This document shows, piece by piece, positions 53,769-62,708 of a DNA stretch of 64,000 bases. The stretch is from DATAEE01 sp963725145. Lineage in GTDB: Bacteria > Acidobacteriota > Vicinamibacteria > Vicinamibacterales > 2-12-FULL-66-21. The translations under genes were made by a program, and so were the position numbers. Every line of letters begins with the position of its first letter. Position 1 is the stretch's first letter. The stretch spans positions 310,001 through 374,000 of the forward strand of contig CAVRXL010000012.1 of NCBI GenBank assembly GCA_963725145.1, given 5' to 3'. The notes beneath the pieces were generated by a model. That model was not told where the DNA came from. It did not search any database and saw only the letters and a list, made by a program, of their open reading frames with translations.

Positions 53769-54584
53769 CTACCGGCGGCGGCTCCGACGCTGCATCAACA
53801 CGTTGAACTGCCCGGCGTTGTCTCCCAGAGAATCGTCGTTCACCCCGAGGAACAGCTGGCCTGCCTCCGGCATCGTCACGACGGTGTTGTTGCCGATGGC
53901 GAACGGCTGGCCGTTCCCGATCCGGGCCACGAGTGCTCCGGCGAGCTCCTGCGGCAGTGGCGCACCGGCGGCCGGTCTGCGCTGGCTGTAAGCGCCGGCG
54001 GAATGCGCCTTGTCGTTTCCATCACCGCTCAGCTGAACCTCTCCGGTCGTCTGAAACGTCAGCGTCTCCCCGCGGCGGACGATCAACCCGGTTGGCGTCC
54101 ATGCCTGGTTGGCCACGACGACGACGCTGCCTGGCGCGCCGGGCTGAGCACCCGCGGTTCCGGCGCTGCCGCCGACGGGGGCCATATAAATACGACCCAC
54201 TTCGGAGGAATTGAAGTCGCGCCGCCCGCTGTCGGTATCGATCGTAATCCGAAGCGGTGTCGTGCCGCCGATGTCGTAGAAGTTTCCGGCGATCCCTTGG
54301 CCATTCCTGAGGACGACGACGTGCTGCCCGTTGTTCAGCCGGGCGGCCATGTCGTTCGACAGCGCCGTGCTTCCGCCAGCGAACTCGACGATGGCGACTT
54401 CGCCCGTCGGGATCGTGCGGTTCGCGCCACCGACGCTTATCGTGAATCCGACGCCGCCATGATCAATCAGCTGCCCGCTGACGCGCTCGCCAGATCGGAG
54501 AACGATCGTCGCGGCCTCTTGCGCGCTGGCGACTGACGCGAGCCCGATGGTCGCCACCGTGGCCAGAAGAATGCGCTTGGTCAT
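53769..54584 (-). CDS. Secreted protein with PA-IL (LecA)-like lectin domain
   Basis: This 271-residue protein has a signal peptide (ends ASVASAQ). About 25-140 is a beta-rich domain (VLRSGERVSGQLIDHGGVGF, then RDFNSSEVGRIYM). A Gly/Ala linker leads to a C-terminal domain (VVVVANQAWTPTGLIVRRGE and QLFLGVNDDSLGDNAGQFNV) that resembles the calcium-dependent galactose-binding PA-IL fold, with the Asp/Asn calcium ligands visible. The ATG at 54584 has GAGGAGG 7 bases upstream. Sugar binding is inferred. Confidence 0.78.
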   Translation of the reverse strand: MTKRILLATVATIGLASVASAQEAATIVLRSGERVSGQLIDHGGVGFTISVGGANRTIPTGEVAIVEFAGGSTALSNDMAARLNNGQHVVVLRNGQGIAGNFYDIGGTTPLRITIDTDSGRRDFNSSEVGRIYMAPVGGSAGTAGAQPGAPGSVVVVANQAWTPTGLIVRRGETLTFQTTGEVQLSGDGNDKAHSAGAYSQRRPAAGAPLPQELAGALVARIGNGQPFAIGNNTVVTMPEAGQLFLGVNDDSLGDNAGQFNVLMQRRSRRR

Positions 54585-54717
54585 TTCCGTTGCCTCCTCA
54601 AACCTCATCAGATGCCCCTCAACTCTGATATCGGCTGGGTGCAAAGAGAGGGCCAGGGCCAGCCCGGTTGGCGCCTCGCAACAAAACCTTTTGATTCAAT
54701 GGTTTACATCGTGAACT

Positions 54718-54733
54718 GAGCCGGAATCCGGCT
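54718..54733. repeat. Inverted repeat beside the M16 promoter
   Basis: AGCCGGA-A-TCCGGCT lies 2 bases upstream of the TATAAT of the first M16 gene, where a repressor could act. Confidence 0.35.
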
Positions 54734-54735
54734 TG

Positions 54736-54741
54736 TATAAT
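54736..54741 (+). promoter_or_regulatory. -10 box of the M16 peptidase operon
   Basis: A perfect TATAAT stands 7 bases before the ATG at 54749. Transcription would begin at or next to the A of the ATG; alternatively AGGGG between them serves as a ribosome binding site on a transcript from further upstream. Confidence 0.55.
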
Positions 54742-54748
54742 TAGGGGC

Positions 54749-56056
54749 ATGTCGCCCGGCGACGTCCTCCAATCCCCATCCGTCCGCAGGGCAACGCTCG
54801 ACAATGGCCTGAAGGTCGTCGTGCAGGAGATTCACACGGCACCGCTCGCATCGGTGTGGTGCTGGTACCGCGTTGGATCGAAGGATGAGGCGCCCGGGCT
54901 GACGGGCGCATCCCATTGGGTCGAGCACATGAATTTCAAAGGAACCACGAACATCCCCCGCGAAAGGATGAAGGGGATTGTCGAACGGTTCGGCGGCGCG
55001 TGGAACGGCTACACCTGGATCGACCAGACAACCTATTTCGAGACCGTGTCGAGCGTCGCGCTCGACGAGATGCTCTTTCTCGAAGCCGAGCGGCTGGCGA
55101 GCTGTACGTACGATCCGGCGGAGGTGGAGGCGGAACGGACGGTCATCATCTCCGAGCTGCAGGGAGGTGAGAACGACCCGGACCAGCTGCTCGAAATCGA
55201 GGTGACTGCGGCCGCGTTCCGCGCGCATCCCTACCGCCACCCGACGATCGGCTGGCGGGGCGATCTCGAAACGATGACCCGCGACGACCTCTACGGACAC
55301 TATCGCCGCTACTACCGACCCAACAACGCCTCGCTGGTCATCGTCGGGGATGTGGATGCGGATGAGGCGGTCCGGCTCGTCGAACGCCGGTTTGGCGCTC
55401 TCGAGGCGGGGCCCGATCCGAAACGCGTGCGGACTGCCGAGCCTGCGCAACTGGGTGAGCGCCGCGTGAAGATTGAAAAAGAGGGAACTACGGCATACCT
55501 CAAGTCCGCCTGGCACGCCCCGGCAGTCGTCGAGCCGGATTTCTTGCCCATGCTGGTGCTCGACGCGATTCTGACCGGCGCGAAGGGCCTGAACATCTGG
55601 TGCAGCTTCCGGGGTGCCGCACCGCAGAGAAAGGCCCGCCTGTATCGTGCCCTGGTCGAGACCGGCCTGGCCTCGTCAGTCTCCGGCGCGATGCTGCCGA
55701 CCGAGCATCCTTTCCTGTACGGCATCTCCGCGACGGCCAACGAAGGCGTGCCGTTGGCGGACGTCGAGGAAGCGCTCGCGGTCGAGATCGATCGGGTCGG
55801 GCGGCACGGCGTGACCCCCGATGAAGTGGAGCGGGCGAAGCGCCAGCTGCGGGCGCGGACGGTGTTTGAAAACGACAGCGTCACGAATATCGCTCACCAG
55901 CTCGGCTACTTTCAGACGGTCGCGTCGATAGAGGTGTTTGCCTCACTCGGACGCGCGATCGCGGGCGTGACCGCGGACCAGGTGGCCGAGACGGCGCGGC
56001 GCCGCCTCACTTCCAGCGCCCGGACCGTGGGCTGGTTCCAACCGGTCAAACCATGA
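54749..56056 (+). CDS. M16 family zinc peptidase, catalytic subunit
   Basis: This 435-residue pitrilysin-family protein has the complete inverted zinc motif HxxEH at His56-Glu59-His60, the third ligand Glu136 (76 residues later), and the usual second half. It has no signal peptide. The next gene overlaps by 4 bases (ATGA) and encodes a homologue lacking the zinc site, so the pair probably forms a two-subunit peptidase like mitochondrial processing peptidase. The substrates are unknown. Confidence 0.92.
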   Translation: MSPGDVLQSPSVRRATLDNGLKVVVQEIHTAPLASVWCWYRVGSKDEAPGLTGASHWVEHMNFKGTTNIPRERMKGIVERFGGAWNGYTWIDQTTYFETVSSVALDEMLFLEAERLASCTYDPAEVEAERTVIISELQGGENDPDQLLEIEVTAAAFRAHPYRHPTIGWRGDLETMTRDDLYGHYRRYYRPNNASLVIVGDVDADEAVRLVERRFGALEAGPDPKRVRTAEPAQLGERRVKIEKEGTTAYLKSAWHAPAVVEPDFLPMLVLDAILTGAKGLNIWCSFRGAAPQRKARLYRALVETGLASSVSGAMLPTEHPFLYGISATANEGVPLADVEEALAVEIDRVGRHGVTPDEVERAKRQLRARTVFENDSVTNIAHQLGYFQTVASIEVFASLGRAIAGVTADQVAETARRRLTSSARTVGWFQPVKP

Positions 56057-57348
56057 CGACGACCGTCGTGCGCGGGTTGTCTCCCGTTCGGCAGGTCCTG
56101 CCGAACGGCGTCGTCGCGCTCGCGCAGGAGTCGCCTGCGACGCCCGCCGTGACGATCAACGCGACGCTCCACACGGGCAGCGTTGCCGAGCCCACAGACC
56201 TTCCTGGTCTGGCGTACTTCACGTCGAGGGTCATCGATCGCGGCACGGAGCGGTCGACCGCAGAGGAGATAGCGGAGGCGCTCGACGACAGGGGCGTCAC
56301 CCTGAATATTACGACCACCCGGCACACGCTCGGCGTCACCTGCTCCAGCCTGGCAGACGACTTCGGACCGATGCTCGACCTCGTTTCAGACGTGACGTGT
56401 CGACCGGTGTTTCCGGAGGACCAAATCGAGCTGCGGCGCGCGGAGATCGTGACGCAGCTTCGCCAGGACCAGGACAATCCGGCCGTCCGCGCCGTCGAGG
56501 CCATGTTCGCGTTGCTCTACGGCGAGGAGCATCCGTACGGCCGGCCGCCGAAGGGAACGATCGCGTCGATCGAGCGGATCGATCGCCGGGCGCTGGCCGA
56601 GTTTCACAGGACGCATTTCGTCCCGCGGTCGCTGGTCGTCTCCATTGTCGGCGCGGTCGGAGCGGAACAGGCCATAGCACGTGCCGCGCGCGCGTTTGGC
56701 TCCTGGCAGGGTTCCTCCGGCTCGGCGGGCGACTCTTGGTTGGAGGAGATCCATTCCCGTCTGGCGCGCGTGGCCGGCCCTCCCGCGCGCCGCATCTCGG
56801 TGACCTCGATGATGTCGAAGTCACAGGCCGACATTGCCTATGGTTTCATCACCATCCGCCGGACCGATCCGGCGTATTACGCCTGGTGGGTGATGAACAC
56901 GATACTGGGCCAGTACGGGTTGGGTGGCCGGCTTGGCGACAACATCCGCGAACGGCAGGGGATGGCTTACTACGCCTACAGCGCATTCGATCCTCACGTC
57001 ATCCCCGGACCTCTCATGGTTCGTGCCGGAGTGGACGGCGCAAACGTGGCGCGTACGATCGCGGCGATCGACGAGGAAATCACCGCGTTTGCGGCCGGCG
57101 GGCCGACGCCGGAGGAGCTCGAGGACACGAAGCGATACCTGATTGGATCCCTGCCTCGGATGCTCGAAACAAACGCCGCCATCGCGTCGTTTCTCCAGAC
57201 ATCCGAGCGGTTCGGGCTCGGCCTCGACCACGATCGCCGGATGCCTGGACTCGTGTCGGAGGTTACTCTCGACGCGACGCGCGCGGCCGCCGCCTCCCTC
57301 ACGCCGGATCACGCGGCGGTCGCTGTCGCAGGTCCTTATCAGCCGTGA
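56053..57348 (+). CDS. M16 family protein, non-catalytic subunit
   Basis: This 431-residue protein is homologous to the preceding gene product, but where HxxEH should be it reads GLAYFTSRVIDRGT, so zinc cannot bind. The C-terminal half keeps the substrate-binding Arg/Tyr stretch (GLGGRLGDNIRERQGMAYYA). It probably acts as the structural partner of the active subunit. It overlaps the M16 gene before it and the HAD gene after it. Confidence 0.9.
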   Translation: MTTTVVRGLSPVRQVLPNGVVALAQESPATPAVTINATLHTGSVAEPTDLPGLAYFTSRVIDRGTERSTAEEIAEALDDRGVTLNITTTRHTLGVTCSSLADDFGPMLDLVSDVTCRPVFPEDQIELRRAEIVTQLRQDQDNPAVRAVEAMFALLYGEEHPYGRPPKGTIASIERIDRRALAEFHRTHFVPRSLVVSIVGAVGAEQAIARAARAFGSWQGSSGSAGDSWLEEIHSRLARVAGPPARRISVTSMMSKSQADIAYGFITIRRTDPAYYAWWVMNTILGQYGLGGRLGDNIRERQGMAYYAYSAFDPHVIPGPLMVRAGVDGANVARTIAAIDEEITAFAAGGPTPEELEDTKRYLIGSLPRMLETNAAIASFLQTSERFGLGLDHDRRMPGLVSEVTLDATRAAAASLTPDHAAVAVAGPYQP

Positions 57349-58040
57349 AGCCGAAGGCCGTTTTCTTCGACGTCGATTTCACCCTCATCTACCCGGGGCC
57401 GATGTTCCAGGCCGAGGGGTATCGCGTCCTGTGCGCGCGCCACGGTGTCGAGGTGGATCCGGAACAGTTCACCACGGCCGTAGCACGCGCGACGAAGCTC
57501 CTGTCCAACGACGCGCAGGAGTTCATCTACGACCCGCAGGTCTTCATCGACTTCACGAACGCGGTCATCCGGGGAATGGGCGGAACCGGCGAGGGCGTCG
57601 ACGCCTGCTCACGGCTGATCTACGACGAGTGGGCGGCCTGCCAGCACTTCTCGCTCTACGACGATGTTCCCGAGGCGCTCCACACGCTGCACGAGGCCGG
57701 CATTCTCATCGGCCTGATTTCGAACACGCACCGCTGCCTCGCGTCCTTTCAGAGCCACTTCGAGCTGGACGGGTTGATCGCCGCGGCGGTTTCCTCGTCG
57801 GAACACGGCTACATGAAGCCGCATCGAAGCATTTTCGAGGCCGGGCTGAAGCTCGTAGGCGTCGTGGACCCGGCAGAGGCCGTCATGGTCGGCGACAGCC
57901 TGCTGCACGACATCGAAGGCGCGAGGGCCGCCGGCATGCGCGCCGTTCTGGTCAGCCGGTCGGGTCTCGTCGACCCGCCGGCCGCCGATGTGCCGGTCAT
58001 CACCACCCTGACAGATCTGCCGGCTCGGCTCGAGCTGTAA
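57345..58040 (+). CDS. HAD-superfamily hydrolase (phosphatase)
   Basis: This 231-residue protein has motif I FDVDFTLI (nucleophile and acid Asp), motif II GLISNTHR, motif III with Lys in YMKPHRSIF, and motif IV VMVGDSLLHDIEGA. It is a cytosolic phosphatase of the class I cap type; the substrate is unknown. The GTG at 57345 overlaps the M16 stop (GTGA). The frame runs further upstream only as a shadow of the M16 gene. Confidence 0.9.
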   Translation: MKPKAVFFDVDFTLIYPGPMFQAEGYRVLCARHGVEVDPEQFTTAVARATKLLSNDAQEFIYDPQVFIDFTNAVIRGMGGTGEGVDACSRLIYDEWAACQHFSLYDDVPEALHTLHEAGILIGLISNTHRCLASFQSHFELDGLIAAAVSSSEHGYMKPHRSIFEAGLKLVGVVDPAEAVMVGDSLLHDIEGARAAGMRAVLVSRSGLVDPPAADVPVITTLTDLPARLEL

Positions 58041-58045
58041 CCTCG

Positions 58046-58085
58046 TCGAACCCATTCGAACCTAGTCGAACCAACTCGAACCCAG
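58046..58085. repeat. Four tandem 10-base repeats TCGAACCNAN
   Basis: TCGAACCCAT, TCGAACCTAG, TCGAACCAAC and TCGAACCCAG follow each other exactly, between the HAD stop and the metalloprotease 3' end. The metalloprotease stop lies inside. CTCGAACC at 58075-58082 also pairs with GGTTCGAG at 58093-58100, giving an 8-bp hairpin. Confidence 0.8.
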
Positions 58086-60599
58086 GCAAAGAGGTTCGAG
58101 CCGCCGGAACCATTCCATCGCGGGCTCCCCGATGGGGGCTCCGGGTGGAGGCTGGGGTGTGTCCATCCGCTGGGCGGGTGCCGATGGCCGATCGAGAAAG
58201 CGCTTGATGTCGTCCGCGAGGAGCTCGGCATGGGCCTGACCCTGGGCCTTGCCCGCGTCGATCATCCGCAGGCGAAGGCGCTGTGAAGCGATGGCGCGGA
58301 CGTGCGGCATCTCGGCCGTGGCCGCCAGCCGCATCAAGGACTCCACATACACACGTTGCACGGCCCGCGCGATCTCCTGCTCGTACGGATTGGCCGTCGC
58401 CGCGTCGAACGTCGCGCCGTCGAGCACGTCAAGTACCTGTGTGAGCCCGGGCAGCGACGCGTCGAGCGCGCGCTGTTCGACCAGGCGAGCGGCGCGCTCG
58501 GCAGTGAGGAGAAACGACAGCGTGAGCTCGGTAGCCACGGCGGCGGGCGCGATTGCGTCGAACGTGTCGCCGGTATAGCGAGGGAACAGCTCGCGTGTCA
58601 GGCCGTACCCTGGGGGACGAGGTCCGATCTTTTTCAAGAGTGGCATCGGCAGCGCCAGCTCGGACGGCTTGAGGGTCGCCGCCAGCGCCTTGAGCGCCGC
58701 CGTCTGTTCGGCAGCCGACGCCGGCTTCTGCGGCTCACGCGCGTCGCCGCGCATCGCGTAGATGTAGTGCATCCCTCCGACGACATGCGACGCCGCTTCG
58801 ACCTGATACCGATGGTGCAGGTACAGAGGCACGAGGACTTCCTCGATCTGGGCCATCGGCTGGCCACGCCGGATCGCGGTCTCCCCGAACCGTGAGAGCG
58901 CCGCTCGGCGCACGTCCATCATGCGCGTGAGCTCGGCGGCCGCGTCGATTCCATTCGACCACTGATTGACCCGCGGATGTGACCCGAGATCCTGGTTCGT
59001 GAGGTACCGGATGTCGCGCTTCCAACCGTCGTTCAGGATTGCTTCGAGCGCGGCATCCTCGTTCGTGCCGTCCGGAAAGTCCTGATACCCGTACGCGACC
59101 GCGACTTTGTCCCACTCGCCGATCTTGTCGTCGTATACCTTGGAGAAGTCCATCGTGCCGTCCGGCTTGAGCGTCACCAGCGGATGTGGGTAGTCCAGCA
59201 CGGAGATCCGCCCCGCTTCGCTGTCGTAGTAGTTGTGCCCGAGGCCGATGGTATGACCCACCTCGTGCGCCGAGAGCTGCCGCATGCGCGCGAGCGCCCA
59301 CTCGCGCAGCTCCGGCGGGGTTTCATCGCCGGTCTTGTAGGGGGACAGCAGTCCCTCCGCGATCATGTAGTCCTGACGCACGCGCAGCGAGCCCAGCGTC
59401 ACCAACCCCTTGATGATTTCTCCCGTACGCGGATCCGTCACCGTTGCCCCGGAACTCCAGCCGCGCGTCGAACGGTGTACCCAGTTGATCACGTTGTACC
59501 GGACGTCCAGCGGGCTGACGTCTTCGGGAAGCATCTCGACGCGGAATGCGTTCCGGTACCCGGCCGCCTCGAACGCCTGGTTCCACCAGCGGGCGCCGTC
59601 AAGGAGCGCCGAGCGGATTGGCTCGGGTGTGCCCGGATCGAGGTAGTACACGATCGGCTTCACCGGGTCGCTGAGCTTCGCCGATGGATTCTGCTTTTCG
59701 AGCCGGTGCCGCGAGATGAACCGCTTGACCATGGGCTGCCCGATCGGCGTCGCGTAGTCCGCGTACGTGATGCCGAAGTACCCTGACCGCGGGTCGAACT
59801 TGCGCGGTTTGTAATTGCCGTCGGGAAGGTCCACGAATGAGTGATGCACCCGGATGCTGGCCGCCTCCGGAGTGGCGGCGACGTTCCCGACGCCCTCGAA
59901 GAAACCGCCCGGCCCGCCAACGCCTCCCGGCGGACCGGACCCCCCGCCGCCTCCAGGGCCGCCGGCCGCCGGCTGACGGACGAACGTCAGCTCCGCCTCA
60001 GCTTCGCTGTTCTTCGGGAAGCCGAGCGTCATCGGAAGGTAGATCGAGCTGCGGCTTGGCTCGAACCGGTAGGATCCGGGTCGCAGCCGCGGCGCCATGT
60101 CGTGGCTGTCCCGCACGAGAAAGTCGGTGAGATCGACCAGCACGCGGGATCCGCTCGCCGCGGCGACGGGGAAACCCCATAGCACCGATCGGGCGAACGC
60201 GTCGCGCACCGCGCGCACCTCTGCCGCGTTGTCGCTCGTCGCGCGGTACCGGTAATTGGGTTGTACCATCAGCACCCTCGGTCCAACGCGCTCGAATACG
60301 ACGATGCGCGAGCCAGCGAGCTGTCCCCGGTCGAGGCCGATATCATTCGATCCGAGGCCGCTGCCAAGGCCGGTGCTGTAGAGCACCTCGGTATTGAACC
60401 GGGAGATCTCCATCCAGAGGCGGCCCCCCGCTTCCTCCCAGTAGAGCGGGAAGTAGCCATCGATCTTCTTCATGCCGGCGACACGGTCTTCGATCGAGCC
60501 GATCTCGGCGCGCCGCGCGGGCGGCGGCGTGGTCGCGGCGGGCTGCGCCGCGGCGGACCCGGCGCCTATGAGCAGGACGGCAAGCAGTCTGATTGTCAT
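58062..60599 (-). CDS. Secreted zinc-dependent metalloprotease (DUF5117-type)
   Basis: This 845-residue protein has a signal peptide (ends AGSAAAQ). An N-terminal domain has DGYFPLYWEEAGGRLWMEI, and a Gly/Pro-rich linker follows (about 225-250). The catalytic domain carries HEVGHTIGLGH at 445-455, the HExxHxxGxxH zinc site of metzincins, and then a helical C-terminal region. It is likely periplasmic or extracellular. A -10-like TATAGA lies 9 bases before the ATG. The last seven residues are encoded by a tandem repeat. Confidence 0.88.
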   Translation of the reverse strand: MTIRLLAVLLIGAGSAAAQPAATTPPPARRAEIGSIEDRVAGMKKIDGYFPLYWEEAGGRLWMEISRFNTEVLYSTGLGSGLGSNDIGLDRGQLAGSRIVVFERVGPRVLMVQPNYRYRATSDNAAEVRAVRDAFARSVLWGFPVAAASGSRVLVDLTDFLVRDSHDMAPRLRPGSYRFEPSRSSIYLPMTLGFPKNSEAEAELTFVRQPAAGGPGGGGGSGPPGGVGGPGGFFEGVGNVAATPEAASIRVHHSFVDLPDGNYKPRKFDPRSGYFGITYADYATPIGQPMVKRFISRHRLEKQNPSAKLSDPVKPIVYYLDPGTPEPIRSALLDGARWWNQAFEAAGYRNAFRVEMLPEDVSPLDVRYNVINWVHRSTRGWSSGATVTDPRTGEIIKGLVTLGSLRVRQDYMIAEGLLSPYKTGDETPPELREWALARMRQLSAHEVGHTIGLGHNYYDSEAGRISVLDYPHPLVTLKPDGTMDFSKVYDDKIGEWDKVAVAYGYQDFPDGTNEDAALEAILNDGWKRDIRYLTNQDLGSHPRVNQWSNGIDAAAELTRMMDVRRAALSRFGETAIRRGQPMAQIEEVLVPLYLHHRYQVEAASHVVGGMHYIYAMRGDAREPQKPASAAEQTAALKALAATLKPSELALPMPLLKKIGPRPPGYGLTRELFPRYTGDTFDAIAPAAVATELTLSFLLTAERAARLVEQRALDASLPGLTQVLDVLDGATFDAATANPYEQEIARAVQRVYVESLMRLAATAEMPHVRAIASQRLRLRMIDAGKAQGQAHAELLADDIKRFLDRPSAPAQRMDTPQPPPGAPIGEPAMEWFRRLEPLCLGSSWFD

Positions 60600-60608
60600 G
60601 CGCGCCAG

Positions 60609-60614
60609 TCTATA
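60609..60614 (-). promoter_or_regulatory. Candidate -10 box of the metalloprotease gene
   Basis: TATAGA on the minus strand is followed by CTGGCGCGC and the ATG, a 9-base gap, so the transcript would have almost no leader. The 13-base ATAGACTGGCGCG is identical to 7507-7519. Confidence 0.45.
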
Positions 60615-60636
60615 GCGTGAGCGTCGTGATACAACA

Positions 60637-61485
60637 ATGGCCGTGTCGAGCGAGTTCACGATTCGTCCGTTGACGACGATCGACGAGTGTCGTCAGGTTG
60701 TGGAGCTCGAGAAGCGCGTCTGGGGGTACAGCGACGCCGAGGACGTCGTCCCGACGCCGGTGCTGATCGTCACCATCAAGCGAGGCGGCATCCTGCTCGG
60801 CGCGTTCGATCGCGCCGGGCGCATGATGGGGTTCGTTTATTCTCTGCCGGCCCTGAAGGACGGCCGGACGTCGCAATGGTCGCACATGCTCGGCGTCCTT
60901 CCCGAAGCGCGTGAAGCCGGCCTCGGCGTTCGCCTCAAGCTGGAGCAGCGGCGCGCGGCGCTCGGCATGGGCCTCGACCTCATCGAGTGGACCTACGACC
61001 CGATGCAGGCCGTGAACGCCCACTTGAACTTCTCCCGGCTCGGCGTCGTCGTGTCGGAGTACGAAGAGAATATCTACGGCGAGTCGAGCAGTCCGCTGCA
61101 TCGGGGCTCGCCGACCGACCGCTTCGTGGCGGAGTGGTGGCTCGCGACCCATCGCGTCGAGTACCGGATCGCCCAGAGAGACGACGCCGCGCGCGAGGCC
61201 GTCTCGAACGGGCCCCTCATCAATCGAACCATCCGGCGCGGCGCCTGGCTCGAGTGCGGGGATCTCGACCTGCACGCGTCGGGCACCCAGCTCGCGGTCG
61301 AGATCCCGATGGGATTCGGCGAGATGCAGGAGAAGGACCCGGCGCGCGCGCTGGCCTGGCGCATGGCGACACGCCAGATATTCACGACGTACTTTCAGCG
61401 CGGCTATCGCGCCGTGGATTTTCTGATCGACAGGCCGAACGGGCGGGGCCGGTACGTGCTCGAGCTATCCCGGCGGCCAGGCTAG
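60637..61485 (+). CDS. GNAT-fold acyltransferase, COG3375-like
   Basis: This 282-residue protein has GNAT features (VELEKRVWGYSDAEDVVPTP, GVLPEAREAGLGVRLKLEQR for acyl-CoA binding) and a C-terminal extension, as in the COG3375 group. Some members N-succinylate D-amino acids in a D-to-L conversion pathway with an NSAR enolase; an OSBS/NSAR-type enzyme is encoded at 18633. No ribosome binding site is seen. It is divergent from the metalloprotease with 37 bases between, and its end overlaps the HIT gene by 21 bases. Confidence 0.83.
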   Translation: MAVSSEFTIRPLTTIDECRQVVELEKRVWGYSDAEDVVPTPVLIVTIKRGGILLGAFDRAGRMMGFVYSLPALKDGRTSQWSHMLGVLPEAREAGLGVRLKLEQRRAALGMGLDLIEWTYDPMQAVNAHLNFSRLGVVVSEYEENIYGESSSPLHRGSPTDRFVAEWWLATHRVEYRIAQRDDAAREAVSNGPLINRTIRRGAWLECGDLDLHASGTQLAVEIPMGFGEMQEKDPARALAWRMATRQIFTTYFQRGYRAVDFLIDRPNGRGRYVLELSRRPG

Positions 61486-61809
61486 ACGCCGTCCCGCGAG
61501 CAGGTGCAAGTGAATGTGCCAGACCGTCTGGCCGGCGTCGGCATTGCAGTTGAAGACCGTGCGATAGCCGGGCGCATCGTAGCCATGTTCCGCGGCGATC
61601 GCGGCGGCCCGCCTCACCATCTCGCCCACCAACCCGTCGTCGCCCGGCTGCAGATCGTTCAACGTCGCGATGTGCCGCCGCGGGACGATGAGCACATGCA
61701 GCGCGGCTTGCGGGTTGATGTCCTTGAAGACCACGAGGCGATCGTCCTGGTGGACGAGCGTCGCCGGGATCTGCCCGTCGATGATCTTGCAGAACAGGCA
61801 GTCTTTCAT
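61465..61809 (-). CDS. HIT-family nucleotide hydrolase (HINT type)
   Basis: The protein is 114 residues. CLFCKIIDGQIPATLV opens it, and the histidine triad is WHIHLHLLAGRR near the end. HINT proteins hydrolyse adenosine phosphoramidates; the size is normal. It starts inside the prmC stop (ATGA) and is the last gene of the prfA group. Confidence 0.94.
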   Translation of the reverse strand: MKDCLFCKIIDGQIPATLVHQDDRLVVFKDINPQAALHVLIVPRRHIATLNDLQPGDDGLVGEMVRRAAAIAAEHGYDAPGYRTVFNCNADAGQTVWHIHLHLLAGRRLAWPPG

Positions 61810-62660
61810 CGCGTCAACACGACCACCCGCGGGATGCCTTGCAGATCCTCACGAACGTGCAGGACAGTCAGTCCGGCGTTCCGCGCGATCTCGCAGACGC
61901 GCTCATCCTGATCGTACCCGAACTCGATAATCAGGCGACCCTCTTCGGACAGGCGCGCCGGCGTGCGAGCCAGGACGGCGCGTATCGCGTCGAGGCCATC
62001 CTTTCCGCCGAAAAGGGCGAGCGCCGGCTCGTGATCACGGATCTCGGGCGCCAGACCCTCCCGGTCTCCGGACTGCACGTAGGGCGGATTCGACACGATG
62101 GCGTCGAACGACTCGGTGATGCCGTCGAGCATGTCGGCGAGCACGAAACGGACGCGGTCGGTGACGCCGTGCTTCGCGGCGTTGCTCCGCGCGACATCGA
62201 GCGCGAGCTGTGACAGGTCGGTGGCGACGACCCGCGCGCGCGGCAGCTCGTGGGCGAGCGCGACGGCCAGGCAGCCGCTGCCGGTGCCGACATCCGCGAT
62301 CCGCGGCGCTTCGGTCCCCGCCAGCACCTTGAGCGCCTCTTCGACAATCAGCTCGGTCTCGAAACGGGGAATCAGGACACCCGGCCTCGTATCGAACTCC
62401 AGTCCCCAGAACTCGCGCGCACCCGTGATCAGGCTGACCGGCTCGCGCGCGGCCCGTCGCGCGACGAGGCCCGCGTACTCGGAGACGAACGGATCCGGGG
62501 CCTGATCGCGGCGCGAGGCCAGCCAGGCCGCACGATCCCACCCGAGCGCGTGCCGCGCCAGCAGCTCGGCGTCGAGCCGCGCCGTGTCTTCGGGGATGCC
62601 GGCGGCGACGAGCCGGTCGCGGCCGCGCGCGACTTCCTCGGCGAACGTGGTTTCGGACAT
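61806..62660 (-). CDS. prmC: Release factor glutamine methyltransferase
   Basis: The protein is 284 residues. A helical N-terminal domain is followed by a SAM-binding fold (ADVGTGSGCLAVALAHEL) and the catalytic NPPY (IVSNPPYVQ). It methylates the GGQ glutamine of release factors, and prfA lies 48 bases upstream. ATG 62660 is preferred; a GTG at 62675 is also in frame. Confidence 0.94.
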   Translation of the reverse strand: MSETTFAEEVARGRDRLVAAGIPEDTARLDAELLARHALGWDRAAWLASRRDQAPDPFVSEYAGLVARRAAREPVSLITGAREFWGLEFDTRPGVLIPRFETELIVEEALKVLAGTEAPRIADVGTGSGCLAVALAHELPRARVVATDLSQLALDVARSNAAKHGVTDRVRFVLADMLDGITESFDAIVSNPPYVQSGDREGLAPEIRDHEPALALFGGKDGLDAIRAVLARTPARLSEEGRLIIEFGYDQDERVCEIARNAGLTVLHVREDLQGIPRVVVLTR

Positions 62661-62708
62661 GGCGCCTGGCGTCACCGCGAGTCGTGGCCGGTCCGGGCCG
62701 GCCGTCCC

